Shown: positions 54,570 to 64,000 of the stretch, piece by piece
Numbering within the stretch: position 1 is the stretch's first letter
Layout: each line of letters opens with the position of its first letter
From: Dendrolimus kikuchii
Taxonomy: Eukaryota > Arthropoda > Insecta > Lepidoptera > Lasiocampidae
Direction of reading: 5' to 3'
Assembly (NCBI GenBank): GCA_019925095.2
Contig: CM034411.1
Span: 10,004,001-10,068,000 of the forward strand
DNA length: 64,000 nucleotides
Notes under the pieces: generated by a model
What the model was told of the DNA's origin: nothing
Seen by the model: only the letters and a program-made list of their open reading frames with translations
The model's database searches: none
Position numbers and translations under genes: made by a program

Positions 54570-54655
54570 GGTTGCCTGGAAGAGATTGCTTTAAGCGATA
54601 AGTACCTAATTGTATACTTGGTGAAAAATAAAGTATTCTATTCTATTCTATATCC
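54570..54655 (+). mobile_element. LINE family N 3' end
   Basis: GGTTGCCTGGAAGAGATTGC, TTTAAGCGATAAG, AAAAATAAAG and the pentanucleotide tail (TATTC)n at 54635-54652. This is the best-preserved N tail in the window. Confidence 0.65.
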
Positions 54656-54792
54656 ACGCTGCCCACTTCTGTCACGGATTCTCTCCTTGTTGAAATATAT
54701 GTGGACGTAGTGTAAACAAGGGTTAATATTCATAATGATTAGTTTTATATGATCAATACGGTTTTGTTTCGGTTTTTAGTTAGGGAAGACAC

Positions 54793-55212
54793 TAAGATAT
54801 GCCCGCGACTTCGTCCCCGCTTGACTTGAAATTCCCGCAGGAACCGCGGGACACAAAAATACCGCAGCATTTAAAAAAGAATGTAAGTTATCATTTTAGT
54901 AAAAACTGTGTCGGTATAAGCGAATTTTCAGGCACCCGGACAATTACAAACCGCTCCCTGGTAAATGCCCGCGGGAATCCCGGGATAAAACGTAGCGCAG
55001 ATTTTAAGTCTAAGAATTTGCTGTCGATGAGCGGAAACGGCATCGAAACCGGCCCAGCAGTTTTTACGTGAATCCCGAACAAACAGACAAGAAATCTTAA
55101 AACAATTGCAATGTGTGTTCCCCGTCGTTTATATAGTCTATTCTAGCTGTTTTTTTTTTAATAGCTTCAATGTACAGACACAGCATTTTTAGAATTTTAT
55201 AATATTATAGGT
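54793..55212 (-). mobile_element. Helitron-like element G
   Basis: On the minus strand it runs from CCTATAATATTATAAAATTC (55212) to GAAGTCGCGGGCATATC followed by TTAG (decayed CTAG, 54793 region). It has the CGGGAATCCCGCGGGCAT and GTAAAAACTGCTGGGC blocks. Confidence 0.5.
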
Positions 55213-55572
55213 TTACACAATTTATCAAGAAATTAAGACAGCGATAACACATAGCGATCTGTTTTCAAATCTTTCGTTGGGGATTACCAAGAACTTCTCA
55301 AAATGGAGATTTCAATGGTAGTATCGGTTTTCAGAGTTGCTTATTTTGGGAAATTACTGGGCCGGTCTTAAAATAACCATTAAATTTTGTTCCGCTTTAT
55401 GATAAGGTGTGAAATTAGTACACAAGGGAACCTCTCCAGAATTTTAGGTACTCATTACTGACAAATTCAGAGCAAGAAGACTAAGGTGATTTCGGCATGT
55501 AATGAAAAGGGATGAAAGTCCACGGGACACAAAAAATGTTAAATTAAAACATTGATGGAATATCTATAATAT

Positions 55573-55923
55573 TGTTACGAGTTGCGGGACTCGAATTAAA
55601 ATGCCGTTGGAATGATTATAGAGTTTATTTAGAACTATACAAACACGTATAACACAGGTACAAATATAACTGGACACAACCAGTACAAACGTAATGCACG
55701 ATTCAATAACACGCGCAAAGTCCGTCACTATATAGATTATCGAGTTTACACACATCTTGCCACGCTTGTGGTTATCGCTTGACTGCCGATCTCTCCATTG
55801 GGCCATTGCTTTATACTGCACCGATACAATATGGCCGCCCGACCGCGTAGACCGAATTTCTTAGAAACAGTTCGACACGCCTGGCTAATGACTGCCATAA
55901 AAGATTACAATGCACAATGGGCT
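55573..55923 (-). mobile_element. Solo LTR (family M)
   Basis: The plus strand starts TGTTACGAGTTGCGGGACTCG. Reversed it has CAGTATAAAGCAATGG (TATA) and AATAAACTC-type poly(A). It is closer to the copy at 18531 than to that at 48230. The right edge is obscured by the neighbouring G element. Confidence 0.6.
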
Positions 55924-55929
55924 CTTTTA

Positions 55930-56225
55930 TATTTTTTGTCTGTTTGTTCGGGATTCACGCAAAAACTACTCGGCTGATTTCGATACGGTGTTCGCTGATC
56001 GACAGCAAATTCTTAAACTTAAAATCTGCGCTACTTTATACCCTGCGAAACCCGCGGATTTTTATATGGGAATGATTTAAAATAGTAAAAAAAAATTGAA
56101 TTCCAATATGATTTTTTCACTAACCGATAGCACATTTTATGTAATAAAATGTGTGATCATTTCTATCCCGGGAATCCCGCGGGTATTTTAAGGCAAGCGT
56201 AGACGAAGTTACTAGCATATCCTAG
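55930..56225 (+). mobile_element. Helitron-like element G, forward orientation
   Basis: From TTGTCTGTTTGTTCGGGATT through GGGAATCCCGCGGGTATTTT to GCATATC then CTAG at 56222-56225, followed by T. It is a truncated front with an intact 3' end, although GACGAAGTTACTAGC replaces the usual GACGAAGTCGCGGGC. Confidence 0.5.
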
Positions 56226-56589
56226 TACTCGTAAGTATTTATATGTCGACCAAAAAAGAGATGGGTGGATTGTCTGAAGGACAACATGATGATTTGTGAT
56301 GGGTCAAAGGAATTATGCCAGAATAGAAGAGTATAGAAGGAAAGACATTGTGACGACCCTAAATAATTGGGAGAAGGTGAAAGAAAAGAGAGTAAAATAG
56401 TTTTCTGCTCTTTCGTACTTTTTAGGATTCCATAGATATTTTTGCAAAACGAAAGCCTTTATTATAATCATAATGTTCGTACATCAGTCTGTCTATGTGA
56501 GATACAGCCATTTTTCTTAGAAACTATTGAATCTCTTGGATAACATTTGGCTGATATGTTTTGCATGCCTCTACACGACATTGTATCTT

Positions 56590-56948
56590 ACATACATACA
56601 TACATACATAACTTCACGCCAGTTCCCTTGCGGGGTAGGCACGAACAACAGAGTGCCATTTAGGCTTATTCTTACACACCTCACTTGCCTCTTTGACATT
56701 CATAACTCTTGTCATGCACACTCGTCTGTTCTTAAGGCTCCTGACATCACCTTCTGCTAGTACACGATCAATTTGATCATGGAAGGTGTGTCGTGGCCTT
56801 CCACGACTTCTGCATCCATCCACTTTTGCATTGTATATCTGTTTAGTCATTCTTTCATCATGCATTCTTTCCACATGCCCGAACCACCGGAGCATTCCTT
56901 TCCTTACCTTCACCCCGACACTCTCTTTCAGACCAACTCAGACCAGTA
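56590..56948 (-). mobile_element. LINE-A copy with perfect 13-bp target-site duplication
   Basis: The minus strand is open from GLKESVGVKVRKGMLRWFGH to the AYPARELA stop. The (TATG)n tail is on the left. GACATTGTATCTT is repeated exactly at 56577-56589 and 56949-56961. Confidence 0.93.
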
Positions 56949-56961
56949 GACATTGTATCTT

Positions 56962-57485
56962 CATTACTTTATTTCAATCAAGAGGTGTTGTTAAGTAGCA
57001 AAAACTATGACATGGATAAACTTACTTTAGTAAGAACTAGAAAAATACTACCAACGAAAATTGGTTTACGATTTCGTTGTCCAATGACAAAATCAGTGGA
57101 CGTTTTATCACCTTTACCAAACTTTTTATTGTGCCTGGACTGTCGAAAAACAGTTTATTTTTTAAAATACTCTACATTAAATATATCCACCTTTCAAAAG
57201 ATAATGAAAATGACTGCACCACATAATGGCATACTGATTATCTGATAACAAAGATAAAGCGTGGAATTATATCATGTTACGGATGCTTTTTCATTAAAGC
57301 GAAAATTCTATTTAATAATTCATTATCCTGCTGGTAACAAGATATTTTATATTCTTAATTAAAATTAAAATGAAACCCACACAAGATATTATATTAACGA
57401 GAAAGCGGATATTTCATGGGTTATATAATGCCATAAATAATAATAACATACATTGGCTCTCGCATTCTTTAGTGGCCTCAGTAAA
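56962..57485. other. No recognised feature; one 86-codon frame
   Basis: The plus-strand frame 56985-57245 has residues such as RFRCPMTKSVDVLSPLPNFL. I recognise no family and see no splice signals strong enough to argue for it. Confidence 0.35.
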
Positions 57486-57489
57486 ATAT

Positions 57490-57575
57490 ACAGACTCGCG
57501 GCCCACCTGATGGACAGTAGTTACTATCCCCTGCGGATATTTGCAACGCCAGAAGTCTTACCAATACGCTACCAG
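57490..57575 (-). repeat. LINE-type tail fragment
   Basis: Reversed: CTTCTGGCGTTGCAAATATC, CGCAGGGGATAGTAACTAC, then ATCAGGTGGGCCGCGAG, a diverged relative of the tail of families B, C and D. Confidence 0.5.
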
Positions 57576-57810
57576 CCTCAAAAAAATTATGACACCTTTT
57601 TTGAAAACCTCATAGCGTATTATTGTAGAAAAATTTTGGCTGGATCTTGACTCCAAATCCCCAGAGCGTGCAAGAGAAACGTTCTTCATAACTGTTGCTT
57701 ACATGAACAAAGCAGAAGTAGAGAGAAACATAGTGGGGATGACCGCCCAGCCTGCGGCGAACGGTACGGTGGTAAAAATAGACGAAGGCGACAATTTGAA
57801 CATTAAAATA
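57576..57810. other. Unrecognised
   Basis: A short GC-richer piece at 57735-57790 (GATGACCGCCCAGCCTGCGG) was not identified. Confidence 0.3.
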
Positions 57811-58140
57811 ATAATATATTAATACGTGAAGCAAAAATTTTGTGCCCTTTTTTACGAAAATTGCGCGGACGGAGGAGTGTGAAGTTTCGCACACTTATAG
57901 TTTATATAGAAAGCGACGAATGCTACTATTTTTTTTTTAAATTATGCCTAAAATACATTCAACAAATAAAAAAAAAAACATTACACACACTCCCATGTAT
58001 TTGACACACACGCGCATGTACTCTTTTGTTTATTTTTCAAGTCAAATTAACAGTGTAGTCTTCATGAAATCTCTGATTATAGAAGTATAGTCTTTGACAT
58101 TGATTATTATGGTCGAATTTCGACCACGGGCGACCACTAG
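57811..58140 (+). mobile_element. Helitron-like element J, best-preserved end
   Basis: It runs from TATATTAATACGTGAAGC to the hairpin GGTCGAATTTCGACC (58111-58125), eleven bases, then CTAG at 58137-58140 followed by T. This is the clearest Helitron-type 3' terminus in the window. There is no Rep/helicase coding, so it is non-autonomous. Confidence 0.7.
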
Positions 58141-58231
58141 TAATAATAAAAATACTAAATTTGATACGCAAATGAAACAGCTTCTCGCTTAGGTAAGAAA
58201 ATATCGGGCAAGTACGTAAATCCACGCATAT

Positions 58232-58462
58232 GACGGCCTCTGTGCTTGAGCCGACCAAGTCTTAACCGGCCGAACTCGCTGGAACGCAGAGACTCCGGGT
58301 TCGATTCCTGGTATGGTAAATTTAGGAAACAAACTTTCTGTTATTTACTATAGTCTGGGTATCTGGGATCGGCCCCACCAGAGTGGTCCGTTGTATACTA
58401 CCCATAATACAAGCGTAACTTGTTTAGCTTGGGATTATACAATGTGGGTGTTTGTCTGTGGA
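58232..58462 (+). repeat. Family E SINE
   Basis: The A box is mutated (TGCTTGAGCCG) and the B box, GGTTCGATTCC, is perfect at about 58299. The body and TGGGTGTTTGTCTG end are complete, followed by an A run. Confidence 0.72.
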
Positions 58463-58474
58463 TTTATAAAAAAA

Positions 58475-58840
58475 AACTAATAGTTCCCTAAAGATGACAA
58501 ACGTCTACTATTTCTGTCATATGGGTGTCGGTACCCTAAAAATAATACAGTTACCCGGTAGTATCGTACTTTACTCAATTGCTAATTATATCCGTTTGCT
58601 CAAACAATTGCTAAACTGCCGGTTTCGTTTTCAGATTGCATTGAAAGAGTTCAAGACACAGATATCTCAACAGAGCAAATAAACGCTTCATAAAAAAGTC
58701 TTGACACAATTTCTTAACACTCAAGGTTCCGTTCTGGTGCACACAGCTTGAAATAAAGTGATCATCACAGAGTGACTCACTCTATAACAGTATCAACACC
58801 GAAAATGGTAACGAAAACTTTCAGTTTCATTATTTATTAC
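58475..58840. other. No feature identified
   Basis: Short frames at 58494-58682 and 58772-59032 overlap the LINE below or lack motifs. Confidence 0.35.
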
Positions 58841-58844
58841 GCAG

Positions 58845-59224
58845 CACAAAATTACATCGACTCCATCCATCGTCACGCCGTTCGTATCGTCGACGATGCC
58901 ATACTAACCGACGGTTTAGAATCGCTTAGTCTTCGAAAAGTCTGCGTCCCTCTACGTATTTTGCCGCCTTTACAACCGGGAGTGTTCCTAACGCCTCACT
59001 TCTACAACCGCACCGCCTTGGAGGACGATTGAGAGGGAACTTCCCGCAGCGGTTTTCCCTTTGCGCTATGACATGGGGTTTTTCTAAGAAGGGCGTTATA
59101 AAATTTATTAAAAGTCGGCAATGCGTTGGCGACATCCCTGGTGTTCCAAACATCCATAGGTGACGGTAACCACTTTCTATCAGGGGGGCCGACTGCCTGT
59201 TTGCCTGCTTCAGCCAATAAAAAA
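58845..59224 (+). pseudogene. CR1/Jockey-like LINE C-terminus with 3' tail (family C)
   Basis: It reads YIDSIHRHAVRIVDDAILTD, GLESLSLRKVC, HFYNRTALED, then with frame shifts FPLRYDMG-like, FLK.RQ.-like and GVPNIHR followed by the stop. This is the standard C-terminal order of lepidopteran CR1/Jockey-group LINEs. The 3' UTR GACTGCCTGTTTGCCTGC and CAATAAAAAA ends it. It is the key copy showing that the tail of families B and D comes from this LINE's last codons and 3' UTR. Confidence 0.75.
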
Positions 59225-59229
59225 AATAT

Positions 59230-59940
59230 ATATTCTTGACTTATATTCCTGACGCCCATTTAGACAGAGCTTGATCCAGAGGTGTTGCTGCTGCCTGAAT
59301 TTATATTATTATGCGATTGCACGAATTTCATATTGACCTTAAAAGCTGTTCTTTAAATTAAAACTATTTTAAAGTAAAATTCACTTTTGAAATTAGAGAC
59401 ATAGCGAGTATACTATTTTAAAATCAAATATATTTGTCTACACTTGTTCCTACACCATAAGGCCTAATATACCTACGAAAATTAAAAAGTGATTATGGCA
59501 ACATAGTTTATAGGAATATTGCCAAAACAAACGCTACAGCTATTTGGTTGTAATATCTGGGTCTGCATGTCTGTATAGCGATATTCAGCATAATTCTTTT
59601 TTAGCATTTAATAATATCGTCAAAGTAGGTAGATGTCAGTTAACTGTTCAGTCTTTGTCATTTGGCTACACAACATTAAACTCAAAAACTATTGATAAAA
59701 TCTCTTTCTAACCGAATTTTGTTGAAATTATTTTTACTCTCAAAAATTTCCACTTCAGAGTGCATTAGTTAGAGGAAGAAAGACACACTTCTTTAGGTTT
59801 TGTCAGCGAATAGATCCATACCAACGGATTCAAATTAAAAATCTTATTAAGTATTAATTTATTACAATAACTTTATAAACTAATACAAGAAAAGGAAACT
59901 TAACTTAGTTATATTGTATTCAATACTATAGGTAGAATAC
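59230..59940. other. AT-rich stretch, no feature identified
   Basis: Nothing recurrent or coding was seen. Confidence 0.4.
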
Positions 59941-59944
59941 TACG

Positions 59945-60125
59945 CCTAGGTCACAGTCTTTTATGGTAAGATGCCCAGAAGGCTGGCTACATTTTCTCGC
60001 TAGATCGGCATACTGATTCGTTGTCCAAGGTAGGCATCAGCCCTCTGATCATCTGAATAATCAAGGAGTCGTTTTGATAAATTTTGGTAGAGGCTCATGG
60101 CCCTAGCCTCAGGACCCCACGGCCC
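59945..60125 (-). pseudogene. Coding-derived dispersed fragment (family L)
   Basis: The minus strand reads MSLYQN, SKRLLDYSDDQRADAYLGQR and NVASLLGILP, parallel to 18322-18482. One internal stop is present. The source element is unknown. Confidence 0.5.
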
Positions 60126-60940
60126 AAGCGTTTCAACAGTAAGTAAATCAAATCAAATTTCATACAGATCGTATATATAAGGAATCCGTTAACAATCTCA
60201 AATATCGTTCAATACTTTAAATTTTGTAATTCTACGAATTCATTCAACATGCGATAAACAAAATGAACTAAAGGTAACAATAATACATTTATTTATACAA
60301 CGTGTTAACGCGCAGTGAATCAGTGGGAGCGGATCGTCTAAATATGGCCGCACCAACGCGTTGTACAAAATCGATCTTTTCGCAAGATGATGTGATGACC
60401 TATGCTTGTGTCATATGGTGTATTATTAGTAAGTTATATGTTTGTGTTAATTAAAAATGGGCCACGATCAAAACTAATATTTTACGATGAGTCATTTGAC
60501 AATACCTTGAGACTCGTCTATAAAATTCAAATAGTCTTATACATAATCATTTCCGAATTTTCCATCCCGTACTTCAAAAGTTATACAAGTCACACTTTCT
60601 ACTACGATTTTGGAAGCTAATATCTTTCCATGTATTGATTATAACCTCATTTAATTAATAGCTAAACAACGAAATTATCTGATTTATGACTACTACATAT
60701 CGCTACGGAAACCTTCATAGTTCGTGGACTGCCACACCCTTGGCCGATTATATTAATTATTCAGAAAATTATAGTACAATAGTACATACAAAAGATATTA
60801 AAGAAATTTAATAAATTGTGAAGGAAATGAATAAGACTTTCAATATATGACTGGTTTAAGTTTAAAATGATAAGATGTTGATTTAAAATTTTAATTAAGA
60901 TTTTATATAAAAACATAAGAGGAATGGTGGCGCCAATTGT
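60126..60940. other. No feature identified
   Basis: 60300-60370 is slightly GC-richer (GAATCAGTGGGAGCGGATCG, AATATGGCCGCACC) but unassigned. Confidence 0.35.
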
Positions 60941-60944
60941 AATT

Positions 60945-61350
60945 GCAGTGTGTTACTTACGAGTTGCGTTTTTTACTGGGCATTACTTATATATTTACAT
61001 ATTATATATTGCAGTATAAAATTTTATTACGTCATGTCATTATTATAACTATAACATTTTTATTTCCTTTTATTGTGTCTGTCTTACTGAGTATGCACTA
61101 TTTGCTACAACCCCATAAATTCTTCGAAAAGTGATTGTGTAACACATTTCTGTATAAAATTTATTAAAAAAAAAAGTTTGAGTTAACAAATTTTTAGCTA
61201 GACGAGTTGTTGGGGAGTATCTTGCCGCTTCTTCTGCTTAACAGCAATAACACGTTGCAAAACGGTGTACATAGACTACGAAGTAAAATTAAATTTTAAC
61301 TTGTATGTATTGACCTTCAAAAAGTGTTGTCCAGTGGAACTTAATTTGAA
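60945..61350 (+). mobile_element. LINE family O 3' untranslated region
   Basis: It has TACGTCATGTCATTATTATA, TGAGTATGCACTATTTGCTA, CTTGCCGCTTCTTCTGC, ACACGTTGCAAAACGGTGTA and CTTCAAAAAGTGTTGTCCAG, parallel to the reversed copy at 10503. Its usual AATTTG tail is interrupted by the family B insertion next to it. Confidence 0.65.
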
Positions 61351-61351
61351 T

Positions 61352-61665
61352 ATCCGTGCAGGAACGGAGAAAGAATACAATTTTCTGCGACCGGGCATTT
61401 CTCTGTCGTAAGAGGCGACAAAACAACCCACAGCCAGGTGGTAGGGTATTTGCCCGACTGGATGGCTACCACCCCTGGTCTAGGGTATGCCCCCATAACA
61501 GCCTTGAGTTGTGTTCCGGCATTAGTGACCAGGTTCCAGTGTCCCTTAAGAGAGCAGCAGCGCATTTGTAACACCTTTGGTGTTGCAAATGTCCATAGGC
61601 GATGGTAACCGCTTTCCATCGAGTGGACCGTCTGCCTGTCTGCTGAACTCATGCAATAAAATAAA
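61352..61665 (+). repeat. Family B retroposon, full length
   Basis: From ATCCGTGCAGGAACGGAG to ACTCATGCAATAAAATAAA. It sits exactly at the end of the LINE O sequence (TTAATTTGA). Confidence 0.85.
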
Positions 61666-62075
61666 AAATAATAGTCGCGATCAATTAAGCAGATACTAAT
61701 TTATTATATATTTGTTACTTCGTTACATATAAATTATTTAAATTATTCTTTCATATATAGGAACATTTCTTATGTTCAGACGCGCGTTGTGTCACGAACT
61801 TGTCTGAAGCAAAGTTTTCCGACAAGAACCTGAATAATGCAAACGAGTTAAAATTCACTCGAGAGGATGAAAGAGTTACGTGAACTCTTACGAATGTTAA
61901 CGTTGATTTTTTATGAGTTCGCACAAAAATTTGACGTTGCTGTTTTAAACACTTAACGTTTTATTGAAATCTGTAGAGCGGTTTCGGAGCTTATTATAGA
62001 CAAACTTTGAGACCAACACAACAATTCTAAAGGCTGTCATTTATAATTGTTGTTTTGTTTATAGTTGTTGTTTTT
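61666..62075. other. AT-rich stretch, no feature identified
   Basis: TTTTATTGAAATCTGTAGAG, then CGGTTTCGGAG, near 61960 echoes 5845-5870, suggesting an old shared repeat. Confidence 0.35.
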
Positions 62076-62310
62076 GACGGCCTGTGTGGTTGAGCGGGTT
62101 AAGCCTTTGCCGACTTACCTTGCTGCAACGCAGAGGCTCTGGGTTCGATTCTTGGTATAGTAAATTTCGGAAACGTATTTTCTCCATTATTTACTATGGT
62201 CTGGGTGTCTGGGTTCGGCCTCAGAGTAGACCGTTGTATATTACCCATAACACAAGCGTAACTTGCTTAATTTGGGGATATACAATGTGTGTGTTTGTCT
62301 AGCGACTATT
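62076..62310 (+). repeat. Family E SINE
   Basis: A box TGGTTGAGCGG at 62087-62097 and B-box region GGTTCGATTCT at 62142-62152. The body is complete to GTGTGTTTGTCT and a (TTTA)n tail follows. Confidence 0.75.
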
Positions 62311-62700
62311 TATTTATTTATAATTAGGAAGAAAAAGGAGTAATATATGTAGGGGACGCTGAACCTCAGAAAAATACAATGCACGATTTTAACACTTTAT
62401 TTCGCTTTCCACATATAAACTCAATTTCAATCATCAACTTCATATTACACTTTAACATTTATACACAAATCACGGTCGAAACCCGTTTCCAACAAACATT
62501 AGGCGTTTTTATATTTTTGTGCTAAAACTACCACCACCCATCGACTTCTGTAAACAGTCGGTATCTCAAGTGGCGGGAACAAGGTTTTTATAACAATACT
62601 ACTTATTTTCACAACTGTCAAAGTTATACATCGTATACAATTACTTACATAGATAGTTTCATATAATTCAGATTTAGATTAAATTATGCCATTATTAAGC
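62311..62700. other. No feature identified
   Basis: I see nothing recurrent. Confidence 0.35.
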
Positions 62701-62716
62701 CATTATTGATTAAGCC

Positions 62717-62776
62717 AAAATGGCGCTCTGTTGTTCGGGCCTACCCCGCAAGGGAACTGGCGTCAAGTTATGTATG
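62717..62776 (+). mobile_element. LINE-A copy, minimal
   Basis: It keeps only the last 16 or so codons (WRSVVRAYPARELA-like) with a mutated stop region GCGTCAAG, and a short (TATG)n tail. ATGCCATTATTA recurs on both sides (62686 and 62779 regions) but not exactly at the left edge. Confidence 0.75.
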
Positions 62777-62812
62777 TATGCCATTATTATACGAGTAATT
62801 ACTGCAACTTTT

Positions 62813-63055
62813 ATCCGTGCAGGAACGGAGAAAGAAAACAATTTCCTGCGACCGGGCGGCCTGTCGTAAGAGGAGACAAAACAACCCACAGCCAGGTGGT
62901 AGGGTATTTGATCGACTGGATGGCTACCGCTCCTTGTCTAGAGTATGCCGCCATAACAACCTTGTGTTGTGTTCCGGCATTAATGACCAGGTTCCAGTCT
63001 GCCTTCCCAAGAGAGCAGCAGCGCATTTGTAGCACCTTTGGTGTTACAAAAACTA
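62813..63055 (+). repeat. Family B retroposon, 3'-truncated
   Basis: It starts normally (ATCCGTGCAGGAACGGAG) but stops at GGTGTTACAAAAACT, lacking the last 90 or so bases and the AATAAA end. Loss of the 3' end is unusual for target-primed insertion and implies internal priming or later deletion. Confidence 0.8.
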
Positions 63056-63136
63056 TACTTTCATGACATCTATAAATACATATCAACTGACATATATTTT
63101 AGGATGGCAACAACTATTTATCTAGGACACGATATT

Positions 63137-63320
63137 TCGTATTTTTTATGGCGCAGGCAAACAGGCAGACGGCCCACTTAATCCAAAATGGTTACCTTCG
63201 TCTATAGACATTAGCAACACCAGGGGCGAAGCCAAAACGTTGCCAATTTTTGGAATGAGGTAGACGCGATGCGATAGGAGGGAAGAAGAAACACGATTAG
63301 TTGTAGGCTAACCGTTTCAC
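63137..63320 (-). repeat. Family D retroposon
   Basis: Reversed: ATCGGCGTGAAACGGTTAGC, ACTAATCGTGTTTC, CCTCCTATCGC, then GTGTTGCTAATGTCTATAGA, GTGGGCCGTCTGCCTGTTTG and GCGCCATAAAA. Confidence 0.6.
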
Positions 63321-63416
63321 GCCGATATTCTGTGATACAAACAGGATTACAAAATAATAAAGATAACAATTAATCATGGTGTCCTAAAAACGCCAATTTC
63401 CCAGCATAGTACTGTT

Positions 63417-63729
63417 TTTTTTATTGCAGGATTTCAGCAGACAGGCAGACGGCTCACTTGATGGAAAGCGGTTACTATCGCCTATGGACACTCACAACAT
63501 CAAAAGGTGCTACAAATGCGTTGCTGCTCTCTTAAAGGAGACTTGAACCTGGTCACTAATGCCGGAACACAACTCAAGGTTGTTATGGCGACATGCTTTA
63601 GATCAGGGGTGGTAGCCTTCCAGTCGGGCAAATGCCCTACCACCTGGCTGTGGGTTGTTTTGTCGCTTATTATGACAGACCGCCCGGCCGCAGGAAATTG
63701 TATTCTTTCTCGGTTCCTGCACGGATAAA
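63417..63729 (-). repeat. Family B retroposon, full length
   Basis: On the minus strand from ATCCGTGCAGGAACCGAG to ATCCTGCAATAAAAAAA. It lies about 360 bases from another B copy of opposite orientation, giving an inverted pair with the copy at 62813. Confidence 0.85.
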
Positions 63730-64000
63730 AAGTGCTGGTTTCACAACCAGCGCTGATAGTCGTTGTATTAGACATCGTACAAACAGCAGATTTCCCTAAA
63801 AATTTGGCGTTTATTTTGAAATCACAGACTGATATTTCAATTTTATTAACTGTACAGAATGTACCTGTTGTACCCAATTCAATTAAGCTAGTACTTTAAA
63901 ATACCGGAACACACAATTCAAGGCTCTCAGAAAAATGAGGAAGTTTAATTGTTAATTTTAAATTAATATATTTTATTAAATCCAAGTCATGGTTGTTTTA

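Larger units (their letters stand above)
55462..56382 (+). pseudogene. LINE C-terminus split by an LTR and a Helitron-like element
   Basis: 55466-55560 reads ARRLR, stop, FRHVMKRDES, then about IDGI. 56245-56382 reads KRWVDCLKDNMM, then KELCQNRRV and CDDPK in a shifted frame. Both belong in that order to the usual LINE C-terminal domain (R.RW.GHV.RRDE, then RPKKRW.DC.KDDM). About 680 bases between are family M and element G. It is heavily decayed. Confidence 0.65.

Overview
This window looks like lepidopteran (moth or butterfly) nuclear DNA. It is AT-rich, has no bacterial-style gene packing, and no long open reading frame matches a host protein. Nearly everything recognisable is a transposable element of a type familiar from Lepidoptera: 5'-truncated LINE 3' ends, tRNA-derived SINEs, Helitron-like elements ending in CTAG, MITEs and solo LTRs. 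Order-level placement is an inference from repeat style; I cannot name the species. Most short open reading frames are repeat-derived or chance.

Layout. 1-9.2 kb: LINE fragments, a poly(A) retroposon (family B), a tRNA-like SINE (family F), and a Helitron-like element (J) split by a second one (K). 9.2-15 kb: an RTE-like LINE 3' end, a CR1-like LINE inserted in a Helitron-like repeat, and a tail-to-tail pair of K elements. 15-29 kb: sparse repeats, among them tetranucleotide-tailed LINE-A copies with perfect target-site duplications, a solo LTR, a TA-flanked MITE and a SINE with a twin-priming inversion. 29-37 kb: the least repetitive part, with the best candidates for host exons, all on the minus strand (29629-29671, 29941-29963, about 35830-36002; a weaker one lies at 43009-43105). 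38 kb: a pogo-like MITE invaded by a Helitron, with two adjacent hairpins at the junction. 43-51 kb: an R1-like retroposon with a 14-bp duplication, a perfect 63-bp palindrome, a solo LTR with visible TATA and poly(A) signals, and a GC-rich island with a YY1/PHO-type motif. 51.2-54.5 kb: a 3.3-kb structure bounded by 286-bp inverted repeats that differ at 3 positions and are flanked by TA, apparently inserted into an R1-like LINE. 54.8-64 kb: a LINE broken by an LTR and a Helitron-like element, then more LINE, SINE and Helitron copies.

The window is mainly a record of transposition. Several families (B, C, D) share one LINE-derived 3' tail, which suggests they use the same reverse transcriptase. 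The freshest events by sequence identity are the LINE-A insertions, the 286-bp inverted repeat pair, and the perfect palindromes at 38.0 and 47.1 kb. No rRNA gene, CRISPR array or functional tRNA gene was seen.
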